Positions 1-10,942 of a stretch of DNA of 64,000 nucleotides are shown one piece after another. Numbering within the stretch: the first letter of the stretch is position 1; every line of letters begins with the position of its first letter. The notes beneath the pieces were generated by a model. The model made no database searches. It was not told the origin of the DNA and worked only from the letters and a program-made list of their open reading frames with translations. Origin of the DNA: Exophiala sp. HKRS030 (taxonomy: Eukaryota > Ascomycota > Eurotiomycetes > Chaetothyriales > Herpotrichiellaceae). A program made the position numbers and the translations under genes. The stretch lies in NCBI GenBank assembly GCA_023897205.1, contig JAHWDD010000001.1, positions 5,766,001-5,830,000 of the forward strand, read 5' to 3'.

Positions 1-431
1 ACCTAGAATGGCAACGAGTCCCGATACAGTGAGAAAAAGCCTCGCTTGTCCCACTGCTCACTAGAAACATCTACCAGTTCAGAGGTGTGTTGGGAATGCC
101 ATGGTGTTGCCTTGTCATCTTCGGAGGCTGAGATACTGTTACACCGAGCTCCCCAGATTGACGGCCTTCTTATTCAGTACTTGTACACCGACAGGTATGA
201 ACATCAATGACATATGATTTTCCACAACGTCGATTGTGTATTGCCACATTCACAGATTGATGGAACGATATATTCAAGTTGCTATTGCCACCACGATAGC
301 GTTCAATTCTACATACCAAATACGACATTTCTTGTGAATTCTTTTATCTCCCGCGACAGTGTGCCACCCTCAAGGTACTGCTGTTCCGTTACTACCTTGT
401 TCCACGACCACGCTATATGGCTTACCGAGAC
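1..431. other. Upstream region, no gene recognised
   Basis: No open frame here has recognisable protein character. It probably holds the promoter and 5' untranslated region of the bHLH gene that follows. Confidence 0.4.
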
Positions 432-1514
432 ATGGAAGACGCATATCAGGACCCTGACTTGATGTACCAGGTAGCTTTCCTCCTATCAGATGATGGCCCC
501 GGGGGTATTCACTGAACGTGACAGCAATCCTCCTACGATAATGGATTTTTCCTTCAACCCAATAACAACAATAATGATGATAATGCCAGTCAACTCGACA
601 TGACAGCATACCGGGGTGCGTGGCCTGCGCACGGCGGCGGCACGCAGAATTTCCCATATGCCAACTCTTCTTCTTCGACCAGGTCGCCGTTCGTGGACAT
701 CGCGTACCTAGATTCTTTTGAACCTACGGTGATGCCACCAGTGTCCTGTATTGCACCCTCGCAGACGCAGCTGGTCCCCACTCCGCAGCTGCCGACAGGC
801 CCGGCTGAGACCGGAATGTCCTTTTTTGAGCTTGAACGACAACCACCCCAGCCAGGTATCACCACGCATCCTGCCGCCGCCAAGAAGTCTGGGGCGAGGC
901 CTGGTGGTCCGGAGACACGATTCGCACCTTCGTCCGGTAATTTGCGCATCGGCGCCACCGCACGAGGAAAGGGGCCAGGCCTGGCGCCAGGCACCCCTGC
1001 GAGCGTCCGGAGCTTCGCTGCAGGGGCAAGGGGAAGGGGACCAAGATCTGCCCAAGCCGCACACGTGGCGGTGGCCCTCGACCAGGGCCCGTCGACCGAG
1101 ACAACGAGGTCGGAGAAGAAAAGAGGAGGCCAGTCTGACTCGTCCTCGGACGGCGAAGATTCTGCGACCATCAAGGCCAAACAGAATCACTCGGTCATCG
1201 AGCGCCGGTACCGTGACAATCTCAACGCAAAAATCAACCAGCTTCACCGGATCCTGCAGGCCACGGAAGCTAATTCCCCCCTGATGCGATTCGACACTCA
1301 GCCCCCCGACCCCGGTCGAAGGGTCCGCAAGTGCGAGATCATGACCAAAGCTCTCCAGTACGTGCACCGCTCCGAGCTCGAGAGTCGTCACATGCAGGAC
1401 GAGGTCCGGCGCCTGCGGGACCAAGTGTCAAGCCTCGAGAAGATGATCAAATGCGAAGACTGCACGCTTCTACAGAACATGAGGAGTATGCAGTTTAACA
1501 AAAGACCTTCCTAA
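432..1514 (+). CDS. bHLH transcription factor, SREBP-like basic region
   Basis: Two exons, 432-470 and 525-1514, joined in phase across a 54-bp intron with an ACTGAAC branch point, give 342 aa. The start ATG at 432 extends the frame 38 codons beyond the internal ATG at 600. The first 235 residues are low-complexity (Asn, Pro, Gly, Arg rich). A bHLH domain follows: the basic segment HSVIERRYRDN carries the His, Glu and Arg that contact E-boxes, helix 1 is NAKINQLHRIL, there is a long Pro-rich loop, and helix 2 is KCEIMTKALQYVH. A short coiled coil (DEVRRLRDQVSSLEKM) ends the domain. Tyr in the basic region (RRYRD) is the SREBP-subfamily signature and suggests SRE as well as E-box binding. No membrane segment follows, so it is a soluble nuclear factor. 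The target genes are unknown. Confidence 0.85.
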
Positions 1515-3106
1515 AAATGGAAGGGTGGTCCTCGAGCGAGGCCTCGCCCATTCATGGCCCGCCCCCCTTCCTACATGATGCTCGGTATTTTAACGACTTT
1601 TTGGCTGGTCCCTGGTACCCACTCAACCAGCTCGACACAGTCATTGATTTGTTTGCGTGGTGTGCTTCTGGCACGCTAAGATCTTTCGGCACGCTTTCTT
1701 GCTTGGGGAGGAATTCTGACTAAATCTATTCTCTTGGTTGTAAATCTTTCTACTTGCACCTTGTAATGAAAGGTGCGGTGAGTTCAAGAATGCTTCTTTT
1801 TGGAAAAAGTGGTGTTAGACTTGGTTCTGTTTCTGTTGCTGTCTAGGAGGATGGTCTTTTTCCAAGTGGGTACGAGTAGATTCTCTCTTGTTGATTCTTT
1901 TTCAGAATCACGAAGCAACCCAAAAACAAAGACCTTTTTTATATCAACAAAAAACTGGGTTCGATAAACAAGAAGTGATCTACCAACCGGGACCACTGTC
2001 CCAACTCAACTCACTCACTGCTCTCGTTTCTCTGCTCTCCGTGAACGCCCGCAGAAGTAGCTACTCAGTAGGCAACAAAACCTACGGCCCTCACGAAACA
2101 CGCACAGAACTTGTGTCGTGAGCACACGTCACCCCCGTTTTGTCTGGCAGACGACTAGGTCAAGACTTTTTCTGTTGCTTGCTGCTGCTTCAAGATACCT
2201 GCTTCATCTCGAAGGCCTTGAGACGCCAAAAAATCGAGACGAGCAAGAACGAAGTAGACACAAAAAGAAAAAGGACCGACCCTGCGTCTACCACACTTTG
2301 GGTGCTTTGTCGATATTTTCTCTCTGTGTTTTCATGTTCAAAGCACGTTGATTCAAAGACCCCCTATCGAGTCGTAACAGGCATTTTCAGAGCCCTCCTC
2401 CCCCCTCTGTGGGCATACATATTGATTGCTCTCATGTGTAAACGTCTGACCGAGCCCGCTTTCTGCCGCCTGGAGCCCCGCCATTATATCCGATCCGCAT
2501 ACCAGGTTCTTTGCACCGAACCCCCTATTTCTGGCCCGGAGTCTGGGGGAGGTGTTCCTAGGACCACCTATATGGACGTTGATCACCATGGTCTTTTTCG
2601 AAAAGCCGCCGCCCACCGAAACTTAAGTACTCTACGAGTGTTTAGCAGTGTCTTTTGTGGTCCCGAGATTCCCCCCTCCCCCAGTACGGTGAATATTCTT
2701 CCTTGCGACACATCGTTTTTATTTCATTATCGACCTCCGCCCCAAAAGTCCCTTTCATCCTCGTCTCTCTACGCGAGTTTCTCTTGAAGGTCCAATCTTC
2801 GATTGGTATTTTTGGGACCTTCTCGTAAAAAAGACTCCCTCTCCGTGTAAAGTACAGCGTACCCTCGACCCTTCAATCCTACCTGTCTTTTGCCAAACCC
2901 CAATTTTCCCGGAATTGACACGTGAGTGTGTTGCTTGACAAAACCAAAACCGTCGGCAGCAATTCAATTCCTTTCTTTTTTCCCTCTTAACAATACATTA
3001 CTCCGCACAGTAGTAGTGGTGACACAGCGGAAAGCATTTGCCCTTGACACCTTGTGTGTGTGTGTGTGTGTGTAGAGGACGGCCCTGTTATCTTTTTTTC
3101 TTTTTT
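1515..3106. other. Intergenic, about 1.6 kb, no gene recognised
   Basis: This stretch holds the 3' untranslated regions of the bHLH gene and of the membrane protein encoded on the opposite strand, plus a TG microsatellite near 3053-3073. Long open frames on the plus strand (for example 2140-2787) have no domain, unusual composition and no splice support, and are not called. Confidence 0.5.
3053..3073. repeat. (TG)n microsatellite
   Basis: About ten uninterrupted TG units. It lies 3' of the minus-strand membrane protein gene. Confidence 0.9.
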
Positions 3107-3646
3107 TCAGAACCACCCTCCATCATCTTGGACCTCCTCCATCACCGAACCGTCAAAGTCGATCGTCCACTTTGCCTGCTGCCTCTGGCAGAGCCAAATG
3201 TACCAGGGCATGATGGTGTAGGAGAGTACCGCGAGGGCGTAGACAGGCCCGGCCACGAGGTCACGGCCGACGAAATAGACCCGGACTCCGTTCCACCACC
3301 CACCTTGCAAGATGGCCGTGGTGGCCAATTCCACGCCGACCAGCCAAACGAGGGCCAACGTGCCGATCCAGATCGGCGTCGAGGGTCTTTCTTCCCCTTG
3401 TTTCGTGGCACCCAAGCGGGACACGGTCAACTGCGCGGACTCCCAAATGACGAACAACATCAACGGCATCTCCAAGAGCTCGGCGTAACGCGCACCGAGG
3501 GTGGGTTGTAGGAAAGGTATACGTGCAGACCCGAAAAGGGCACCGCAGGTGAAGACCATGGCAAAGTAGAAGAACGACAGTCTCAGAACTTGTGGTGACA
3601 CCATTGTTGTGGTTGTTGTTGTGTTGAGAGGTCGCGCGAGTTTCAT
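3107..3646 (-). CDS. Small four-helix membrane protein
   Basis: Single exon, 179 aa, ATG at 3646. A short Thr-rich leader precedes four predicted membrane helices: around residues 20-40 (RLSFFYFAMVFTCGALFG), 55-75 (LEMPLMLFVIWESAQL), 93-113 (WIGTLALVWLVGVELATT) and 132-152 (VAGPVYALAVLSYTIMPWY). The pattern of a short RIPFLQPTLGARYAELLEMPLML segment, here split by position, and a GRD-VAGPVYALA motif resembles small uncharacterised inner-membrane proteins of bacteria as I remember them; that similarity is from memory and untested. The function is unknown. The neighbours are not related. Confidence 0.6.
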   Translation of the reverse strand: MKLARPLNTTTTTTMVSPQVLRLSFFYFAMVFTCGALFGSARIPFLQPTLGARYAELLEMPLMLFVIWESAQLTVSRLGATKQGEERPSTPIWIGTLALVWLVGVELATTAILQGGWWNGVRVYFVGRDLVAGPVYALAVLSYTIMPWYIWLCQRQQAKWTIDFDGSVMEEVQDDGGWF

Positions 3647-5264
3647 TGTTTTTTTGGAGTGTCTTGTCGTTGTAAGCTGTAGCTGAGCTGTCGCTTTTGA
3701 AAGATTTTGTTCCGTTGTTCTTGTGTAAGAGCAGGTAAAATACTTGTGTAGCTTGATTTTTGGATTGTTTCTGTGGCTTTATTTCTACAGAAGAGAACTA
3801 GACTACGAAGCATCAACAAGGTCATTTGGACACGAATTTATGTCGTGGTAATGCTATTGTTGATGGTGTGACGTTCCATCATGATACGGAGTACGGACAC
3901 TACCCTGGTTGAAAGGGCCGCCACAAAATGCCTGATTCGGGAGGATGAGGTAGATATGCAATTGGTCGATTCTGACACGTATGGTCACTGGCCAAGTCCA
4001 TCCATGTGACTTGAAGCGAGCGAGGAGTGTGAGAAGAGGGAATAAATGAAACAACGAGCCAGCCAAGGAGAAAGGAAAAGAAAAGTAATCGTTTGTCATT
4101 CTCATACGATTATGGCTCATTTGTATATGGCTCATTTGTAAAAAAATAACCAAGAACCGAGGCAACGCCAAAAACAAAGCGGGATACTAGTATCTCTCTC
4201 GTACGTACAGTAGATGATTCTGGAACGCCCAGAATTAATACTGCATCACCGGAAAAAAGAGTCAAAACTGATCACAAGCTCGGCGACTGCTACCACCTTT
4301 TTCCTCTTTACTGTCAGGACATTTCACTCGCTCCAGTACTGTAGGTTAAAAGTATACAGTGGTGGTGGTAGTGATAGACCGATAGGTACGGAGTTATACT
4401 GTAGGTGCTTGGTTATTGTAGGTTCCTTCGGTTTCCGCACCGACTTTTCACATGTTTTCCGCTTTTTTCTTTGATAACCCTTTTTTCGTCTCTCGACCAC
4501 AGTCTTCTGGGCGGGATGGAACACAAGGGACACAAAAGAGAAAACCGGGCACTTAGTTGATGTCATGCGGGCACGAGTTACAGACGTCGACTGTTTCAAA
4601 CATCTGGTGAGTGTGGTTCAGGTAAGAAAACTGGTGACTTGGGGAGGAAGGTGGCTAAGGAGATTTGGATTGTTTTTGTCCATGGTGCGAAGAGGTGACA
4701 TCCCACATTCTTCGATGTTCTTTCTCCCTCACTCTCATTTCGCATACTGTGTCTTTCGCTCTCATGCACTCACACCCACTCGCCTGCCGTGCCTCTCCGA
4801 CCTTGGGCCCTGGCAAGCCGTCATGTTGGGATCAACTGTTTCCGACTTCATTGATGTGCTGTGTGGTTCGTGGCTTGCGGCTTCCGAGACAATCTTAAAA
4901 GGTACGACATGCTGCGCCATATGTTTAGATTGACCTGTGAGAAATCGTCCTGCTCTCTTCTTCAACTCGCTAGGACCAACGAGGAATGCCGACTATCCAA
5001 AGAAGACCGGTCTCATTCCACACAAAAACGCCACAACATCCGTTGATCTCACGGCGACAATCCCTTCCCGCGGTATCTTTTTCACAAGACCATCTCGGGA
5101 TAAATGGGAAATTTCACAAGCTTGGACCCTCGACCCTCGACACTCGGGCGGTGCGTAGCCGTTGTCAAAAAGCCGACGGGTTCTTGGAAAAAGAACATGT
5201 TCCTGGCTGTCCGAGCCGGTTTCATGAAATTCACGAGTAACTCGCACATCTCGTAACAGGATCG
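3647..5264. other. Intergenic, about 1.6 kb, no gene recognised
   Basis: AT-biased spacer containing one perfect TACGGAGTAC element at 3885-3894 and a partial one at 4387-4395. No coding exon could be supported. Confidence 0.5.
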
Positions 5265-5825
5265 TCAAGGACATCGAACTATCCTCGGTCTCGGTCTTGT
5301 CGGTCTCGGTATTTCGCAGACGGTTTTTGGCGAAGGCGGCGGCGGACAGTCGCGGTCTTCCAACTCTTCCACGCTAGAATCACTGGACGTGTCTTCTTCG
5401 TCGCTGCTGAACTCGTTTGCTTCAGGGTCGGAAAACGGGTCACTGTCGTCATCGTCTTCGTTTCCGAGTTGGATTTCATCTTCCGAGACCACGACCGAGG
5501 AAGACATGTTTGTGCCGACCGCCACATCGGTCTTGTCGTGCAGACTGGAAAGGGCCAGCGGGTCGTCGGACAGACCAGAGGAGAACGAGTACATTTCACT
5601 CGCGTCCTCCGGCCAGTCGAAATCTTCCATGCCGGATCCCGTGTAATCCAGGTCGACGGCCGTGGCTTCGGAACTCGAGTCGTCGTGGTCGTTCAGGTAT
5701 TGTGCGGTTCTTTGATAGACGGAGTAGTGACCGATGAGTTTGGTGAAGCTTGGGTCACCCAGTGACGATTCGCATTGAAGCTTCCACTTTGAAAGCCAAG
5801 TCAATTTGTATGCGAGTGTTTCCAT
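5265..5825 (-). CDS. Hypothetical acidic protein
   Basis: Open frame of 186 aa from the ATG at 5825. The first 45 residues are ordinary (METLAYKLTWLSKWKLQCE, then a short GHYSVYQRTAQYL segment). The remainder is strongly acidic and Ser-rich with long Asp/Glu/Ser runs, ending in a basic Pro-Arg tail. The composition suggests a disordered, possibly nuclear protein. No family was recognised. The acidic run could in principle reflect GAT/GAC-rich DNA and not selection for protein, so this is a moderate call. Confidence 0.45.
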   Translation of the reverse strand: METLAYKLTWLSKWKLQCESSLGDPSFTKLIGHYSVYQRTAQYLNDHDDSSSEATAVDLDYTGSGMEDFDWPEDASEMYSFSSGLSDDPLALSSLHDKTDVAVGTNMSSSVVVSEDEIQLGNEDDDDSDPFSDPEANEFSSDEEDTSSDSSVEELEDRDCPPPPSPKTVCEIPRPTRPRPRIVRCP

Positions 5826-5917
5826 ATCAAAAAGGTTGATAATAATCAATAATATGAATATGGTTGTGTGTTCAGAGCTGCGTTGGGAAGAAGTGGTAAA
5901 TAATGAGGATGAGTTAT

Positions 5918-5946
5918 GATGACGATGATGATGATGATGATGATGA
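5918..5946. repeat. (GAT)n microsatellite
   Basis: GAT/GAC trinucleotide tract upstream of the acidic protein gene. Confidence 0.9.
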
Positions 5947-6622
5947 CAATGTCAATGGTGTAGACATACAATTCTCATGTATGTATTCGGATAAGGTGCG
6001 TCTGGGTACAGTTTTGTGTCTGTGTTGGTAAAGTTTGATGATGTTGAAGCATTTTCTCTTGTACCACCAAAAAAACAAGCCTTCACTTTGTTTTACAAGG
6101 TTGTGGATGTACAAATACTCGGTACCCGGACGGGAATCAGCTTCAACGTGGAAAATCGGATGATGGGGACCAGGTGAGAAGAATGATCGACAACCAACGT
6201 GAACTACCTGACCGAGATTCACGCGTGGTGCCAACACTATCGTTACCCGTTGAGGCGGAGTGAGCCTCGCATGACAACCTCGTGAGTGGCCCTTTGTTAC
6301 TGTAAAAGTGCAAGTGAGAGTAGACGCTTCGACGGAATTTTCTAGCAAATAACCAAAAAGAGGGGCGCACCATATGACTGACCCCTTCCAGTCTGTTTTG
6401 CCAGTAGGTATACGTGCAGTAGTAATTGTACAATGACAACCTTCAAGTCACATGGTCACAAAAGAAAACAAAACCCGATAAGGTGAAGGGTAAATAAAGT
6501 GGTGTGAGAGTGGAAGAATCTTTCCTTCCCCCCCAGATAGTACTAGTATTGTACCAGGATCATGACAAGTACTCAAAGTGTAAAGTTGGCGCTTTACTTG
6601 TATTGTACAAATCAGATTGTTT

Positions 6623-6653
<31 letters not shown>
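6623..6653. repeat. (GAT)n microsatellite
   Basis: Ten or so GAT units, followed about 35 bp later by a TGG tract. Confidence 0.9.
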
Positions 6654-6655
<2 letters not shown>

Positions 6656-7572
6656 CGGTAAAAGCCGCGAGACCGGAGAGGGCGAGATGGTGGTGGTGGT
6701 GGTGCCATCTGCCAGTTTGTCCTAGTAAGAGGCAATTTGTATGGGTACCTTGCCTAAAGTACAGTACACCCACTAATACTACTACCATACCATCACACGT
6801 ACTGTACACCACGACATCCCTGACAATAAATCTCTCATTTTTGTAGTTTTCTCATCATGCAGGGAAAATCAGACTACCGAGTTTCTCGGTGAGCTTGGTC
6901 CCCTTTAGAGCACTTTGGAACCTTTGGGACTTCGGTTTGACGGCACCGCACCACCCTCTAAGAAGCCTAAAAAAAACGATCTGCAGCTAAGGGAAAGTAT
7001 CGGTATGTCCCTGGACAAGTATCCGAATTTCGTGATTGATCCATTCTTATCGTCATTATGAGTTCTTAACGAAAAAAAAGAAAGAGAGGAGAGAGAGAGA
7101 GACGCCCAAGGTCGTCATTATTGATAACAACTCATCTCTGAAAACCCATTTTGTTTACCTTGGGTAAATGGTTTTCATGTACCAAAACTTTGCATTACTC
7201 GAATATTATGATTAGAGGATTAGAGGCTTAGATGATTATTATTATCATTATTATCACTATTCAAAAAAAACCAAAACTGTTTGCTTCGTGATGGTACAAA
7301 ATGACAAACACAAAAAGGGGGGTATTTTGTCGTGAAAATCCTCAAAGAAAAAACACCCCTTCCAGACGATCAAAGGAGATTAAAGAAATCGACTCGAAAA
7401 CAACAGACTGAAAAACCACCATGACTCCTTTTCTTTTGCTGCAATATTCTTCATAATTTCATCAACGACGTCTCCACCCTCTCCCTCTCTCCCCTCTGCT
7501 TCTCTCTGCTTCGTTCTCTCCTCTCTTTCTAGTCTCGCCGATGTTCACCGCCCTTTGTTGGCCCGAGTCTCT

Positions 7573-8344
7573 CTACACCTGACTGCTCGAGGCTTGGCTG
7601 TGTTTCCTGTGGGGCATGTGTGACTCGGCCTCGACCCGGGGCGTGAAGAAGGCCAACATGGCACTGCAGAGCCAGAAGAAGGCCCCGATGAAACAAAAGG
7701 CCTCGGTGGCCCTCCAGCAGGCACGGTACGAGGACCCCACGCCTTGGGACCACCCGTGCCAGTTCTTGTCGCAGTCGAACTCGATCAGCGCGCCAAAGGC
7801 CGAGAAGAAGGCCAGCGAGAAGAACAGGTTCACCATGGCCAGGCACCGGGGGACGACGTTGTAGATCCAGGCGAAGACGTTGGACATGGGTATCGCCAGC
7901 CCCGCGATGATCTCGGTGTAGACCAGACGAGCCTGCGGGTAGACCGGCGTGTCGTTGTAGTTGGCAAGGTACCACGAGTTGATACCCAAAACGACCTATC
8001 AAGGAAGGTACAAAGTCATTGCGTCAGTCTTTTGCAGCCGTTTTGTGGTGGAATGTTCCACCATCTTTTTTCCCTCGAGACTTGTCTTAGCCGGCCCTTG
8101 GGGGTTCTTGCGTCGACGCGAACAGTAGGCCGCAAGGCTCATCCGGGGGTGTAAAGAAGGGCCAAATGGAAACAGTCTCGACCAAAAAAAAACAAATGCC
8201 CCTGTCCACGGGGGACAGGGAAGGAAGTTTTTGGGACGTTGTGGAAATACTTACAGCGGCGCAGATCGATTCCCACATATAAAAGCCCCTCGACAGGAGC
8301 CTGAGAACACTAGGTTCCATCTTGCGTGGGTCGTACATGGACAT
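7573..8344 (-). CDS. MARVEL-like four-helix membrane protein
   Basis: Two exons, 8344-8255 and 7995-7573, joined in phase 0 over a 259-bp intron (GTAAGT donor), give 170 aa. The intron removes a long pyrimidine-rich stretch and brings the N-terminal helix (RGFYMWESICAAVVLGINSW) together with the rest. Four membrane helices are visible at roughly residues 20-40, 55-75, 80-100 and 130-152, with a Cys/Trp-bearing loop (FDCDKNWHGWSQG) between helices 3 and 4. This layout is that of fungal MARVEL-type proteins, which act in membrane apposition and vesicle traffic. The family assignment rests on topology and loop pattern, not on a unique motif. Confidence 0.7.
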
Positions 8345-9457
8345 TGGGGTGGTTGTGTAGTTGAGTGAGATGGATGATGATGATGATTATGATAGGCTTG
8401 TTTTTTCGCCCCGGAGAGTGCGAGCTTCAGTGATGATACACTTACATGAACAACCAAAAACATCCTTCCTTGGACACGGAGACATTCGCAATAGATATAA
8501 TCCATCTTTACGAGGCTGTGGTCTGGTGACTCGTCCGGACTTCTCGAGGCTCTGTGTCGAAAACGCACCTTTGCGTAGTCTCTCTCTCTCTCTCTCTAAA
8601 CACGAGCACAGGCATCATGAGCACATCACCCCATGGGCAGGGGGAGAAAAGCTCGTTATTCCATTCTGATCATCTGGAGTCAAAAGTCTTCTTCCAAGAC
8701 GACCAGAAGGACGTCGAAGGCTGTCGACCGGGCGCGGGCACGCCAGAGCGGTCACAATTGCGAGAGAAGCCAAGACTGCTTGCAGATCACAATGAAAACC
8801 CGACCCGCGATTAGGTCGAACATGTCAAGACAAGCCAGGGCCTAGTGATTAGGTCAGCTGAACCCCAGCGAAGAGGCCGAGATTTTGCAAAAACGAACCA
8901 GAATCATCCGATTCTGTGCTGACTCACGTGGGAACGAAGAATGATACCCAAGGGCTGAATTGGTCTAAGGAAATCCGTATTCTCGGCCACAAGCCCCTGG
9001 CAAACGAAGAGTCGATCAATTCTTTTCGAATCCTCGCAAAATGCGATTGGTTCTTTACCCAAGATGAATCTATCGCCATCATGCAGCACTCAGGTGACAA
9101 AATGATTCTAGACTATTGAGCCGCGCACCCCCCTTTCGAGCCAGCGTCAAGGCGGGGTGTGGATACAAAAAGTGGTGTATCGATAACAACATCCTCTCAT
9201 GACGATCCTCGCCCCTCGCCTTCTGGCCCCGACTCACAATTGTCATTAGGCATGTGAGTGGCCGACAGGCCCAAGTATCGGGTTGGGTGGGGACAGGGAC
9301 GGTTCGGCGCTCGAAGTACGTGATTACCAGTTGCTTCAAAAAAGGGTACATAACAATGCTGAGGAATAAGCCCTGAAGGTCTTGTTTCTCCATTTATCGC
9401 TGGCTGCACGACGGTACAAACTGTGGCAAGAAGCAATAAAAACAATCTTCCCCCAAA
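8345..9457. other. Intergenic, about 1.1 kb, no gene recognised
   Basis: Divergent spacer between the MARVEL-like gene and a Zn2Cys6 gene, so it should hold both promoters. A TC tract lies at 8580-8597. Nothing else was recognised. Confidence 0.5.
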
Positions 9458-10401
9458 ATGTTTCCACAAGATAATAGCGAAAGAAGGCTCGCCTTCGACG
9501 AAGCGAGTCGCACTAGACCACAAGGAAAAGCATCGGGTCGTAGGTATGCAGGGCAAATGAGGCACAGGGTATCCCGAGCCTGCGACTTTTGCAGAATAAA
9601 AAAGGCCAAGGTCAGTCCAGCTGTCCCGAGTGTGTATGCTGTCCTGCGACGAAGCTGATTCGTATTGGCGAATAGTGCGACGGCGGTGAGCCTTGCGGCA
9701 AATGTTCAAGGAGCCAGACGTCGTGTACATACAGGTACGTTCGGAAAAGCTCAGGGTCTCAGACCGCAGCAGGGTAAGTAAAGGACTCATGGTTCAACCT
9801 GGTCATGGTCTGACTCCTCGTCAGGTATGCCGAGCAGTTAGCGCGCCAACAATCGATCCTTGTCGCATGCGTGCACGAATTGTATCGGCAATTGAAGACA
9901 GGCCAGGAGCATGGCATTTCAAATGTCACACGCTCTCCATCCAGTGACATCTCTGTAAATGACATCGTGGTTTCTCTCGGTTTGGACCCGGTCGACATTG
10001 CTGAGGCGGACGACTCGCGCCACACGAGGGAATCCAGGTCTACCACGGGTTCTTGTGCAGCATCCGTTAAGCAACACGGAGGCAATCAAAAATGCCGAGA
10101 CTGGCCTGGCGCTGATCGAGGTCCTTCTGACGACTTTCTAGTGACCATGACACCTGGTAACTTTGAGACGAGTCCTCCCTTATCGACCACTGGTGATCGT
10201 TGTTCCACAAATGGCAGCGATTTGGATGGTTCTGATCAAAGCGGTAGCTCAAGTCCGGCATCGGCGACAGAGTGGAACTCCTTGTTTGACTTGGATGCCG
10301 CAGGGTATTATGATCCAATTGACTTCGACTCCAACTCCTTGTTTGCGGACATTGGACAGTCCAACTTGCCCTACCCATGGCTGCAACAAGAGTTTTATTG
10401 A
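9458..10401 (+). CDS. Short Zn2Cys6 transcription factor
   Basis: Three exons: 9458-9610, 9676-9773 and 9825-10401 (introns of 65 and 51 bp, phases 0 and 2), giving 275 aa. The split zinc cluster is restored by splicing: CDFCRIKKAK joins CDGGEPCGKC and then SQTSC, a full six-cysteine binuclear cluster at residues 42-70. It is followed by a linker and the segment GYAEQLARQQSIL with VHELYRQL, a pattern typical of a large group of small fungal C6 regulators. The C-terminal half is Ser/Asp rich and ends in acidic-aromatic stretches (LFDLDAAGYYDPIDF), plausible activation regions. No fungal-specific middle domain is present. Target genes are unknown. It converges with the next regulator gene. Confidence 0.85.
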
Positions 10402-10942
10402 GATCGTTGTGGCGTTGGACGCTGTTTCTGTACTGTGATCTTTGGGCGTTCGGATTTGGAATGGATCAATTGAGAGGTGCACCGGACAAGTTATTTAGAT
10501 GCAAGTGGGTGGGGATATTGTCGTTAAGCTTACATAACGACCTGAGGCGTTGAGGAGCAGGCTCTTGCTTCCCATATCGAAACATTTTTGTCCCATGAAG
10601 CCTGCTGTGTTTCATTCGACTTGTATATGAAGCTTGTTGCATTTCATTGGATGTGTATATCTTTGTTTCGCGTCTTAAACATAGGACTGAAGCGATTACG
10701 TCCCGTCATCTTTAGACCATCTCTCTTGGAAGCAGTACGTTAAGCTGATACATGGTAGATTCTTCATCAGAACATTCAATGACTGTTGAAAGATAAGAGA
10801 TACTCATGAGTAGCCTTTCCTGAGCTTGTGGGTTCCACATCTTCAACACAATCGTATTGTGATCAATGGACGTGCGATGTGTCTCGGCTCTCATGCACAG
10901 AAAGTGCACTCAGAGTTTTCTGTCATATCGATTCGTGGGCGT
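10402..10942. other. Convergent 3' spacer
   Basis: Lies between the 3' ends of two convergent Zn2Cys6 genes. Nothing recognised beyond untranslated sequence. Confidence 0.5.

Larger units (their letters stand above)
5826..7572. other. Intergenic, about 1.7 kb, microsatellite-rich
   Basis: Contains two ATG/GAT trinucleotide tracts, a TGG tract at 6688-6703 and a GA tract at 7083-7102. Apparent poly-Asp, poly-Ser and poly-Ile peptides here come from these tracts. No gene is called. Confidence 0.6.

Noticed and set aside
590..1424. Long open frames opposite and out of frame to the bHLH gene
   Set aside because: They mirror the GC-rich codon use of the bHLH exon and have no domain.
2140..2787. 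215-codon open frame on the plus strand
   Set aside because: No domain, odd composition, no splice or start support; lies in untranslated-type sequence.
6448..6846. Poly-Asp, poly-Ile and poly-His peptides
   Set aside because: They are translations of GAT and TGG microsatellites.
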